Of a stretch of DNA of 64,000 nucleotides, positions 15,855 through 23,782 are shown piece by piece (position 1 is the first letter of the stretch; each line of letters begins with the position of its first letter). The stretch is from JBLNDJ01 sp050261515. Lineage in GTDB: Bacteria > Acidobacteriota > Terriglobia > Bryobacterales > Bryobacteraceae. Below the pieces are notes generated by a model. The model was not told where the DNA came from, did not search any database, and saw only the letters and a program-made list of their open reading frames with translations. Location: NCBI GenBank assembly GCA_050261515.1, contig JBLNDJ010000006.1:1-64000 (forward strand). Reading direction: 5' to 3'. The translations under genes and the position numbers were made by a program.

Positions 15855-18319
15855 GTCAGCGTGACCGTGTAAAACTGTCCGGGCGCTCCGGCGGGCGCGG
15901 TGATCGTGCCGGCCGTCGCGTAGTAGTCGGCGAGTTCCGGGCCGGGCGCAAAGGGGCCGAGCACGGCTTCGTAGGTGCGGCGTCCCACAAGTTTTGCGGG
16001 AGCGCTGGTCCAGACGCCTCCGCGCGGGCGCACGCGCAGCGTGACGGCCGCCGGCGCAGGGCCTGACGGGGCGACGATCGTCAGCCGCACGCGCTCGCCT
16101 TTCCCGAGCAGCGTGGGGCGCGTCGAGATGAACAGGCGCGCGGGCGCGGCCGCGTCCGGCTGCGTCACCTCTTTGAAGAGCGACTCGGTCTCGGGCGGAA
16201 GCTCGCCGAGGTACTCCTTCATCGACAGCCGCAGACGGTAGAGCGCCAGCCGCACATACTTGTTGTGCATCGAGGCGAGCTGGCCGAGTTCGTTGCGGTT
16301 GGCGACGATGCTCTGGTAGTCGAGCATCGCGCGCCGCACGTTCGGGGCGAGCTTGAGCCAGGCAGGGACGGCCTCGGTCCGCACCTTCTCGCGCGCGCCT
16401 TCGACGTTGCCCGCTTTCTTCAACCCGGCCGCGGCGTCGAGCGTTTCCTGGATCCGGCGCGCGAGCACCCACGAGTCGGCGTAGGGAACCAGGAACCCGA
16501 CATGCCTCGCAAGATACTGCAGGCGCTCGCGCTCGGCGGGCGACTGCGCGCCGGCCGCGATCTCATCGAGCGCGGCGGCAACTTCCTTCTGCGAGGCGAG
16601 CAGCTCGGGCGAAGGCTCGTACTTGTTCCAGAACGTGAAGCCTTCGGTGTAGTCGCCGCTGTACTCGCGCGTGACCACGTGGCCGTTCTCGATTTCGTCC
16701 GTGCCGGTGGAGAGCAGCTTGTGGTTGCGGTCCGCATCGGCGAGCACGCGGGCGAGCTTGGGCGAGCGGGCTCCGGCGGCCTGCGCGCGCGCGAAGCGCT
16801 CGTAGTGCGCGTCCGGCGTAAGGCTCTTGTCCCAACTGAAGCGGGACTGGTAGACGGCCGTCGCCTCGACGATACGGTGCCGCCAGTGAATGCCGAGCAG
16901 GCCCTGGCAGCCATACTGTTCGGCGAGGTTCAGGTCGCGCTCGAAGCGGTTCACGTGGAACTGCGGCAGCCACATCGCGGGGTCGTCTTCGATCCACGGA
17001 ATGGGCCAGCGCTCGCGGCCTTCGAGCTTGCCGAAGGCTTCGTGAGTCGGGTCCCATCCGAGCGAGTCGCCCAGGCAGGAGAAGATGATGTCTTCCGGGA
17101 GCTTCTTGTGGAAGTACTCGAAATTGCGCGCCGCGCCGCCCCATCCGGAAAAGACCATGCGCTTGTTGGGCGCGTGCCGCTTGAGGAAGCTGTGGGCTTG
17201 CAGGAACGGCGTGACCGAGAGCGGGATGCCGGTTTCACGACTCTTCCAGTTCATGCCCTCGTCTTCCCAGAGCCAGACGTAATCGACCTCGGGATAGGCT
17301 TCGAGCAACTGCGCGAGGCGCGTTTCGAGCAGATCGCGCGCGGTGACGGATTCGATGTCGAACCTCTCGCCCGCGGCGGTCTCCGCGGGCCTCGCCTCGG
17401 GCGGCAGCGCTCGCAGAATCTCGTCCGGAATCTGGTAGGGTTCGAAGCCGATGCCGGTGCGGATGCCGAGCCGCGCCGCGTGGGCGAAGCCGGCTTTGAG
17501 CAGCGCGCGGGCGCGCTCGGCCGCCTCCCACGGATCACGCGCCAGGCGCGTCGAATCGCTGCCGAAAACCTCGGAGTCGTAGAGCTGCGCGCCGCCCATC
17601 GTAAAGCGCGACGTGCGCTCGGGCAGGTATCCCCAGCGCGCCGAGGCGGTGTTGTCGAGGAACGCCGTGTGGCCTGCGCCGGCGAACTCGAACGAGAGAT
17701 ACGACTCCGCCCAGTAATCGCGCTTCGTGTACACGTGCATGCCGAACGTGTTGAAGCGCATGCGGAGCATGGCCTCGAAATACGCGCGGAAATCCTCTTC
17801 GTTGTAGACGGAGATGCAGTTGAGGAAGTCGGGCCACGGCAGCAGGCCGCGGACGGCGAAGCGGGGTTGCGCGGTCCAGGGCGAGTCCGTTGAGGGAAGC
17901 ACGAGCGAGGCGGCGGGCTCGAGCGGGTACGTAGGGCCGTCGATGCCGAACCACGCGCCCTGCCGCTCGAGGAAATCGAAGACGCTGTAGAGCAGCGCCT
18001 GCTCGCTCGCGCCGGTGAAGGTGAGGCGGTCTGCGGAGGCCGCCGCTATCGAGTACGCTTCGGGATTCGAGAACTTCGCGGCGTCGATTTCAAGCGCGAA
18101 GAACACCGCCCCGGGAGCCGCGGCGCTCGCGAGCCGCACGTCCGCCTGCGGAGCGATGAGGCGCAACCCGCGCAGCAGCTCGTGTTCCGCGAGCTTCCGC
18201 CGGAAGCTCCCTCCGTTCTCGGTGGCGATCAGAATCCGCTTCGCCTGCACTCCTTGAAGCGTCAGGGCCGTAACAGCGCCTAATCCGACTCCCTTCAGGA
18301 ACTCCCTGCGGTTCCGCAC
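15851..18319 (-). CDS. Tat-exported glycoside-hydrolase-like protein, family not assigned
   Basis: 822 residues with a twin-arginine signal (MRNRREFLKGVGLGAVTALT). Residues about 25-125 look like the small alpha/beta domain that precedes the barrel in GH20 and GH67 enzymes (LTFTGASEQALLYSVFDFLERQGAWFGIDG). A TIM-barrel-like region follows (VRGLLPWPDFLNCISVYNEEDFRAYFEAM..., EVDYVWLWEDEGMNW, IIFSCLGDSLGWDP). The end is a helical segment and a C-terminal beta domain (ARLFISTRPTLLGKGERVRLT). The acidic pair in WLWEDEG is a candidate catalytic site. Exact family and substrate unknown. It follows fabG by 9 nt and is coupled to the GH31 gene by ATGA. Confidence 0.65.
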   Translation of the reverse strand: MRNRREFLKGVGLGAVTALTLQGVQAKRILIATENGGSFRRKLAEHELLRGLRLIAPQADVRLASAAAPGAVFFALEIDAAKFSNPEAYSIAAASADRLTFTGASEQALLYSVFDFLERQGAWFGIDGPTYPLEPAASLVLPSTDSPWTAQPRFAVRGLLPWPDFLNCISVYNEEDFRAYFEAMLRMRFNTFGMHVYTKRDYWAESYLSFEFAGAGHTAFLDNTASARWGYLPERTSRFTMGGAQLYDSEVFGSDSTRLARDPWEAAERARALLKAGFAHAARLGIRTGIGFEPYQIPDEILRALPPEARPAETAAGERFDIESVTARDLLETRLAQLLEAYPEVDYVWLWEDEGMNWKSRETGIPLSVTPFLQAHSFLKRHAPNKRMVFSGWGGAARNFEYFHKKLPEDIIFSCLGDSLGWDPTHEAFGKLEGRERWPIPWIEDDPAMWLPQFHVNRFERDLNLAEQYGCQGLLGIHWRHRIVEATAVYQSRFSWDKSLTPDAHYERFARAQAAGARSPKLARVLADADRNHKLLSTGTDEIENGHVVTREYSGDYTEGFTFWNKYEPSPELLASQKEVAAALDEIAAGAQSPAERERLQYLARHVGFLVPYADSWVLARRIQETLDAAAGLKKAGNVEGAREKVRTEAVPAWLKLAPNVRRAMLDYQSIVANRNELGQLASMHNKYVRLALYRLRLSMKEYLGELPPETESLFKEVTQPDAAAPARLFISTRPTLLGKGERVRLTIVAPSGPAPAAVTLRVRPRGGVWTSAPAKLVGRRTYEAVLGPFAPGPELADYYATAGTITAPAGAPGQFYTVTLT

Positions 18320-18328
18320 AAACTCACC

Positions 18329-19063
18329 TCACATGTACATTCCGCCGTTCACGTTGATCACGTGCCCGGTGATATAGCTGGCTTCCTCGCTCGCGAGGAA
18401 GTTCACCGCCGAGGCAATGTCGTCGGGCGTGCCGGCGCGCTTCAGCGCGATCTTCGAGAGCATCGCGTCCTTTACTTCCTGCGGCAGCTTCGCGGTCATG
18501 TCGGTTTCGATGAAGCCCGGCGCGATGGCGTTCACGGTGATATTGCGGCTGCCGACTTCCTGGGCGAGCGCCTTGGTGAGGCCGATGATGCCCGCCTTGG
18601 TCGAAACGTAATTCGCCTGCCCGGGGTTGCCCGACTGCCCGACCACCGAAGCGATGTTGACGATGCGGCCCCAGCGCTCCTTCATCATCCCGGGCAGCGC
18701 CTGCTGCGTCATGAGGAATGCGCCGGTGAGGTTGATGGCGACGACGATGTCCCAGTCCTCTTTCTTCATGCGGACCGCCAGGCCGTCCTTCGTGATGCCC
18801 GCGTTGTTGACCAGGATGTCGATGCGGCCGGCCTGCTTCAGCGCCGCCTGGAAAGCCTCCTTCACCGACTCGGGCGAAGTGAGGTTGAGGAACACGGGAA
18901 ACGCCTGGCCCCCCGCGGCGGCGATCTCGGCGACGACCTTGTCGTTGTTCTCAATCTCGTTCGAGGCCACCACGATCTTCACGCCGGCCGAGGCGAGCTT
19001 CAGCGCGATCGACCGTCCGATGCCGCGGCTGGCGCCGGTGACGAGAGCAGTTCGATTTGTCAT
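18329..19063 (-). CDS. fabG: 3-oxoacyl-ACP reductase FabG-like short-chain dehydrogenase
   Basis: A 244-residue classical SDR. It has the cofactor loop TGASRGIG (residues 9-16), NNAG at 86-89, the catalytic S139, Y152 and K156 (NIASVVGQ...YVSTKAG), and the FabG-type ending (TGHVINVNGGMYM). The family reduces 3-oxoacyl-ACP with NADPH in fatty-acid elongation. The start is well supported by AGGAG five bases before the ATG. Its neighbours are two exported sugar hydrolases rather than fatty-acid genes, so a sugar- or hydroxy-acid-specific SDR role cannot be excluded, although sequence identity to FabG appears high. Confidence 0.88.
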   Translation of the reverse strand: MTNRTALVTGASRGIGRSIALKLASAGVKIVVASNEIENNDKVVAEIAAAGGQAFPVFLNLTSPESVKEAFQAALKQAGRIDILVNNAGITKDGLAVRMKKEDWDIVVAINLTGAFLMTQQALPGMMKERWGRIVNIASVVGQSGNPGQANYVSTKAGIIGLTKALAQEVGSRNITVNAIAPGFIETDMTAKLPQEVKDAMLSKIALKRAGTPDDIASAVNFLASEEASYITGHVINVNGGMYM

Positions 19064-19215
19064 TCGTTCTCCTGGATGTGAAATGCGTATCCGAACAAAG
19101 ACTTAATGATAATGCTTACGGCCCTGCGTTCGCTTACAGGAGGGCCGGAGTTGCCCGGCGGAGGCGAACCAGGTCAGGCAAATATATGCGTCTTGAATTT
19201 CGTCTCGAATTTCGC

Positions 19216-19244
19216 TTGACAGAGAGAATTAAGGACAATAAACT
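19216..19244 (+). promoter_or_regulatory. Sigma-70-type promoter for the esterase gene
   Basis: TTGACA at 19216-19221, a 17-bp spacer, then TAAACT at 19239-19244. It would start transcription near 19251 and leave a leader of about 75 nt containing a palindromic CTTCCGGAAG and a strong AGGGGGAGGG Shine-Dalgarno before the ATG at 19328. GAATTTCG occurs twice just upstream of the -35, a possible short direct repeat. The 264-bp spacer from fabG holds nothing else recognised. Confidence 0.55.
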
Positions 19245-19327
19245 CTCTTTGGAAACTTCCGGAAGCGAGCCGAGGAACGAAGCTTGCATCCGCTCCGCCG
19301 GAGGTTGCTTTCCCAGGGGGAGGGATA

Positions 19328-20098
19328 ATGTCAAGCAGCTTGCTGTCCCTTAGTGCGGAGCGGCCACGCTGCGCACGAAACAAGTTCGTCGTCTGCGTAG
19401 CTGCTATGCTCTGTTCGTCATTGGCAAGTAGCGCCCCGAAAGTGACAAAGCAGGAAATCGTTGTTGACGGGCAGCGACGCAGCTTCTTCCTGTACGTGCC
19501 AGAGGGCGCCAGGGGCGCCGAACCCGCCCCGCTTCTCGTTCTGCTGCATGGGTCCGGGCGCGACGGCGCATCTTTGATCCAAACGTGGAAAGGCCTGGCC
19601 TCAAAGGAGAACATTGTCCTGGCTGGTCCGAACTCGCGGGATCCCCGGGGGTGGAGTTCGCCGATCGATGGTCCCGGTTTCTTGCGTGAGGTGGTGGAGG
19701 CCATCAAGAAAGACAACGCGATCGATCCTCGTCGGGTTTACTTGTTTGGGCATTCCGGGGGAGCGGTGTTCGCCCTCGGGATGTCCTGTCTGGAGTCGCG
19801 TTATTTCGCCGCCGCCTCGGCACACGCGGGGGCGTTCCGATCAGCCGCTGAGGCGGCTGTCGTTCAGAACGTGCCCCGGAAGGTCCCACTTCAGCTCATT
19901 GTGGGGAAACAGGATCCGTTTTTTCCAGTCCAGGCTGTCGAGGCTACTCGCGACCTTTTTGTGAAGGCGGGGTTCGAAGTAGATTTGCAGGAAATTACAG
20001 GCCACGATCACAACTACTATGGGATTTCCTCTTCTGTGAACGGCTTAGCCTGGCAATTCCTGAAGGACAAGAAACTCTCCCTGGAGCCGGGACCATGA
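19328..20098 (+). CDS. Exported alpha/beta-hydrolase, polyhydroxybutyrate-depolymerase/feruloyl-esterase type
   Basis: A 256-residue protein with a signal peptide after a basic start (about residues 17-36). The esterase core is LLVLLHGSGRDGASLIQTW (oxyanion region), the nucleophile elbow GHSGG, an acid in IVGKQDPFFPV and the His in GHDHNYYG. This layout is that of LpqC-like esterases that release acetyl or feruloyl groups or cleave short polyesters; the substrate is not fixed by sequence. The Shine-Dalgarno is strong. The ATG of the next gene overlaps its TGA, so the two products are made together. Confidence 0.8.
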   Translation: MSSSLLSLSAERPRCARNKFVVCVAAMLCSSLASSAPKVTKQEIVVDGQRRSFFLYVPEGARGAEPAPLLVLLHGSGRDGASLIQTWKGLASKENIVLAGPNSRDPRGWSSPIDGPGFLREVVEAIKKDNAIDPRRVYLFGHSGGAVFALGMSCLESRYFAAASAHAGAFRSAAEAAVVQNVPRKVPLQLIVGKQDPFFPVQAVEATRDLFVKAGFEVDLQEITGHDHNYYGISSSVNGLAWQFLKDKKLSLEPGP

Positions 20099-20952
20099 CC
20101 CGAACGTTGCTCGTGGCGTTGTTGCTCGCGGCCGCCGTGCAGCCGGCGCCGGCCGAGGTCGAGGCGATGGTGTCGGCGTACGGGATCCGGCCGACCGCAG
20201 GGAGGCTGCCGTTTGCGCTGCGGCGGATTTACGTCCGGGACCGGGAAAAGGGCGGCACGCCGTTCTTTGCGGCCACGAGCCTCGCGGATTTTCTTGCCAT
20301 AGCGATGAAGGTGGATCGGCGTCGGGTGTTCGGACCGGCCTGGATTTTCGAATCGCGCTATGAGGTGTATTTCCGCACCAAACAGAGGACCAGCGTGATC
20401 AGCACTGTGCTCAAGGCATTGTTGATCGAGAAATTTCATTTGCGGTACCGCAAGGGCAAGCTGGCGACCGCCGTTCCGGTCCTGTCCACGCCACGAGGCG
20501 AGCCGCGACGGAAGGGATCGCAGGCGGGCGCGTGCGGGTGGGGCCGTCCTGGCGGCGCGGTCATCGCACCGGACACGGGAGGAGGGCCGCAGCCGCTCAA
20601 CGACACGGAGAGCGCTGTAGCCGCCGCGAGGCAGGCGGTGACTATTCCGAACCTCGATTTCAGCGGCCTGCTGTTTACCGGGTGCCGGGTGGCCGACGTC
20701 ATTCCGCCGCTCGAGCAATATATCGGACAAGTCATTCTCGACGAGACCACGGCGCAGGGGCGCTACAAGTTCACCCTGGAGCTGCCGAACTCTCCGCCCG
20801 CGCCCGAGCGCCGGCTGCCGGCGCTGGCGTGGCAGCTCAAACAGCAACTGGGCGCGGAACTCCGTTTCGAGGCCCGATTAGTGGAGGACGCCCTGGTGAT
20901 CGAGCGGGCAACGCCGCTCTCTCACCCCGTGAGCTTCGGAGACGTGCGGTAG
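20095..20952 (+). CDS. TIGR03435-family exported protein
   Basis: 285 residues with a signal peptide (MTRTLLVALLLAAAVQPAPAE). The middle and end follow the pattern of the Solibacter-expanded TIGR03435 family. There is a helix followed by a (V/I)xGPxW...YxV segment (RRVFGPAWIFESRYEV), an LLxEKFxLRYRKGK segment, a GRYKFTLELP strand, then a helix of the form LAWQLKQQLGAELRFEARLVEDALVIERA and a short tail. The N-terminal FEVASIKP-type strand usual in the family is missing or diverged. The function of the family is unknown. Start ATG overlaps the esterase stop (ATGA). Confidence 0.7.
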   Translation: MTRTLLVALLLAAAVQPAPAEVEAMVSAYGIRPTAGRLPFALRRIYVRDREKGGTPFFAATSLADFLAIAMKVDRRRVFGPAWIFESRYEVYFRTKQRTSVISTVLKALLIEKFHLRYRKGKLATAVPVLSTPRGEPRRKGSQAGACGWGRPGGAVIAPDTGGGPQPLNDTESAVAAARQAVTIPNLDFSGLLFTGCRVADVIPPLEQYIGQVILDETTAQGRYKFTLELPNSPPAPERRLPALAWQLKQQLGAELRFEARLVEDALVIERATPLSHPVSFGDVR

Positions 20953-20970
20953 GCTATCAGCTAGTAGCCC

Positions 20971-22419
20971 ATGCCCTTTACCGACCTCCGCGACTTCATC
21001 CGCGCGCTCGAGAAAGCAGGCGAGCTCGAGCGCATTCCGTTCGAAGTGGACCCGGTGCTCGAGATCACCGAGTTCGCCGACCGCTCGGTGAAACGCGGCG
21101 GGCCGGCGCTGCTGTTCGAAAAGCCGAAGGGGTCGAACATCCCGGTGCTGATCAACGCGTTCGCGAGCATGCGGCGGATGGAGATCGCGCTCGAGGTGGA
21201 GTCGATCGACGAGGTGGCGGGGCGCATCTCGGCGTTCCTCGAAATGCAGAAGCCCGAGGGGCTCATCGGCAAGCTCAAGATGCTGCCCAAGCTGGCCGAG
21301 ATCGGGTCGTTCTTCCCGAAGGTGGTCTCGAGCGGGCCGTGCCAGGAGGTCGTGCGCGACGAGTTCTCGCTGTTCGAGTACCCCATCCTGCAATGCTGGC
21401 CGCAGGACGGCGGGCGGTTCGTGACGCTGCCGCTGGTCTTTTCGCGGAACCCCGATACCGGGAAACGCAACTGCGGGATGTACCGCATGCAGGTTTTCGA
21501 CGAACGCACCACCGGCATGCACTGGCAGACCCATAAGCAGGGCGCCGAACACTACCGGCGGCTGCTGGCCGAAGGCACGCGCAAGCGCATGGACGTGGCG
21601 GTCGCGATCGGCGCGGACCCGGCTGTGATGTTCTCCGCCGTCCTGCCGCTGCCGCCCGACCTCGACGAGATGCTGTTCGCCGGGTTCCTGCGTGGGCGTC
21701 CGGTCGAGATGGTCAAATGCCGGACGTGCGATCTCGAAGTTCCGGCGGAGGCCGAGATCGTGCTCGAGGGCTACGTCGAGCTGGGAGAGCTGCGGACCGA
21801 GGGACCGTTCGGCGACCACACCGGCTACTACTCGCTCGCCGACGAATACCCCGTGTTCCACGTCACCTGCGTTACCCAGCGGAAGAAGCCCGTGTACGCC
21901 GCGACCATCGTCGGCCCGCCGCCCATGGAGGATTACTTCATGGGTAAAGCGATCGAGCGCATTTTCCTGCCGTTGATGCGGCTGCAACTGCCCGAGATCC
22001 GCGACGTCGCGATGCCGGCCGAGGGCGTGTTCCACAACCTGATGCTGGTGTCGATGCGGAAGTCCTACCCCGGGCACGCGCGCAAAGTGATGCATGCAAT
22101 CTGGGGGATGGGGCAGGCGATGTTCTCCAAGTGCATCGTCGTCGTGGACGAGGACGTCAATGTGCAGGACGTGCGCGAGGTAGCCTGGCGCGCGCTGAAC
22201 AACATCGATCCCGAGCGGGATATCGAATTCTCGATGGGGCCGGTCGATTCGCTCGACCACGCGAGCCGCCTGCCGAACTACGGATCGAAGATGGGAATCG
22301 ACGCCACGCGCAAGGGGCCCGGCGAAGGGTTCACGCGTCCATGGCCGGATGTGATCCGCATGTCGCCCGAGGTCGTGGCGCGCGTGGATCAGCTTTGGAA
22401 AAAAGCCGGATTGAAGTGA
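20971..22419 (+). CDS. ubiD: UbiD-family decarboxylase
   Basis: A 482-residue prenylated-FMN-dependent decarboxylase. The family opening (MPFTDLRDFIRALEKAGELERI), the central EGPFGDHTGYYS segment carrying catalytic acidic residues, and VTCVTQRKKPVYAATIVGPPPMEDYFMGKA are all present; length is normal. UbiD acts on 4-hydroxy-3-polyprenylbenzoate in ubiquinone synthesis, but relatives decarboxylate other aromatic or unsaturated acids, so the substrate is not certain. The prenyl-FMN synthase UbiX is not in the window. The stop overlaps the GTG of the glycosylase gene (GTGA). Confidence 0.9.
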   Translation: MPFTDLRDFIRALEKAGELERIPFEVDPVLEITEFADRSVKRGGPALLFEKPKGSNIPVLINAFASMRRMEIALEVESIDEVAGRISAFLEMQKPEGLIGKLKMLPKLAEIGSFFPKVVSSGPCQEVVRDEFSLFEYPILQCWPQDGGRFVTLPLVFSRNPDTGKRNCGMYRMQVFDERTTGMHWQTHKQGAEHYRRLLAEGTRKRMDVAVAIGADPAVMFSAVLPLPPDLDEMLFAGFLRGRPVEMVKCRTCDLEVPAEAEIVLEGYVELGELRTEGPFGDHTGYYSLADEYPVFHVTCVTQRKKPVYAATIVGPPPMEDYFMGKAIERIFLPLMRLQLPEIRDVAMPAEGVFHNLMLVSMRKSYPGHARKVMHAIWGMGQAMFSKCIVVVDEDVNVQDVREVAWRALNNIDPERDIEFSMGPVDSLDHASRLPNYGSKMGIDATRKGPGEGFTRPWPDVIRMSPEVVARVDQLWKKAGLK

Positions 22420-23003
22420 AGACGCTCGACATTCTGCGCGGCGAGGCGGCCGGATGCAAGGCCTGCCATCTATGGGAGCGCGCCACGCAGACGGTCTTCG
22501 GCGAGGGCGCCGCGCGGGCGGTCATCATGCTCGTGGGCGAGCAGCCGGGCAATGAGGAAGACCTGAGCGGACGGCCCTTCGTCGGTCCGGCGGGGCGTCT
22601 GCTCGATAGCGCGCTTGCCGGCGCCGGAATCGACCGCTCGGCGGCTTACGTGACCAACGTCGTGAAGCACTTCAAGTGGGAGCCGCGCGGGAAGCGGCGC
22701 ATCCACTCGAAACCCAACGCGACCGAGATCGCGGCCTGTCTCCCGTGGCTCGAAGCGGAGCTTGAGGCGGTGCAGCCGCGCGTGCTGGTGTGCTTGGGCG
22801 CGACCGCGGCGCAGGCGCTGCTCGGGAAGTCGTTCCGCGTTACCCAGCACCGCGGCGAGTTCGTCGACTCGCCGCTCGCGCCGAAGGTGATGGCGACCGT
22901 CCACCCGTCGTCGATCCTGCGCGCGCCCGACGAGGAGACCCGTCGGGCCGAAACCGAGCGCTTCGTCGAAGACCTGAAAAAGGCGGCGGCGGCGCTGAAG
23001 TGA
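22416..23003 (+). CDS. udgX: UdgX-type uracil-DNA glycosylase
   Basis: 195 residues. It has the family-4-like active site GEQPGNEED (motif A, E42), FVGPAGRLLD, TNVVKHFKWE, and HPSSILR (motif B). It also has the GKRRIHSKPNATE loop with H97 that defines UdgX, in which the histidine attacks C1' and traps the enzyme covalently on uracil-containing DNA. C14-x-x-C17 near the start and C108 (AACLPW) fit the iron-sulfur cluster ligands of this group. No ATG is available; GTG 22416 overlaps the ubiD stop by 4 nt and gives the usual length and opening. Confidence 0.9.
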   Translation: MKTLDILRGEAAGCKACHLWERATQTVFGEGAARAVIMLVGEQPGNEEDLSGRPFVGPAGRLLDSALAGAGIDRSAAYVTNVVKHFKWEPRGKRRIHSKPNATEIAACLPWLEAELEAVQPRVLVCLGATAAQALLGKSFRVTQHRGEFVDSPLAPKVMATVHPSSILRAPDEETRRAETERFVEDLKKAAAALK

Positions 23004-23012
23004 TATCTGAAA

Positions 23013-23747
23013 CTAGGCGCGGGCCGCTTTGGCGCGCCGGAATTTCGCGCGCTGCTCCGGGGCCATCTTTTCGGTCGCGTATTGGAAAATGAGCCGCGCC
23101 GACTGGTCCTTCCACTCGCGGAGAAACGCTTCCACAGGCTTCGGCGTTTTCTTCCACGCTTCGCGCAGGAACCAGCCGAGACCCTGGTGGACGACCCGCT
23201 CCTCGTCCTTCATGAACGGACGGATGAACTCCAGAAGCGGGCCGACCGGCTGCGTCTCGATCAACCCCAGCATCGCGACCGGCACCGCGCGGCGCTGGAA
23301 CTTCAGCTCCGAGGCGCGCCAGCCCGCGAGCGCGTCCAGTTTAATGCGGCCTTCGACCAGCAGCGGCGTGATCACCTCCGCGCAAAGAACGTCCGTGTGC
23401 GCCCAGTTGCGAATGCCCGCGTGGAAGTATCCGGCCAGGGCGGGCACCGCGCTGTCATCCAGCTCGTCCCGCAGCGCCTTGATGAACCGGATCGCCATGC
23501 TGCCCTCTTCGTACTTCCCGCTTGCGAACAGCAGCTCGCCGGCTTTGAAGAATCCGCGCACGCCGAGCGCGCCGTAGCGCTCCAGCCATTCCTGTTGTTT
23601 CGTGGTCCAGAGAGGATCGTCCTTGCCGATCCCCCAGGCGTCGTAGCCTTCCTTGAAGTATCGCGTGTAGGCTTGGGCTTGCTTCGGGTTCTGGTTCGCG
23701 ATGCAGTACGCGCGGACCTCGGCCGCCAGGTCGCTGGCCTTGCTCAT
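23013..23747 (-). CDS. DNA alkylation repair enzyme, AlkD-like HEAT-repeat protein
   Basis: A 244-residue all-helical protein of the DNA_alkylation (AlkD/AlkC) family, whose members flip or excise alkylated bases using tandem HEAT-like repeats. Typical segments are RYFKEGYDAWGIGKDD, ELLFASGKYEEGSMAIRFI, WAHTDVLCAEVI, WRASELKFQRRAVPVAMLG and VVHQGLGWFLREAWKKTPKPVEAFL. The WxHxD and WxxxxxxxxRR patterns match the substrate-binding face of the family. It is tail to tail with udgX, 9 nt apart. TAGATT ends 9 nt before the ATG and no Shine-Dalgarno is visible. Confidence 0.88.
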   Translation of the reverse strand: MSKASDLAAEVRAYCIANQNPKQAQAYTRYFKEGYDAWGIGKDDPLWTTKQQEWLERYGALGVRGFFKAGELLFASGKYEEGSMAIRFIKALRDELDDSAVPALAGYFHAGIRNWAHTDVLCAEVITPLLVEGRIKLDALAGWRASELKFQRRAVPVAMLGLIETQPVGPLLEFIRPFMKDEERVVHQGLGWFLREAWKKTPKPVEAFLREWKDQSARLIFQYATEKMAPEQRAKFRRAKAARA

Positions 23748-23782
23748 GGTGCAACCAATCTACCACCCTGCCTTGTGAAATA

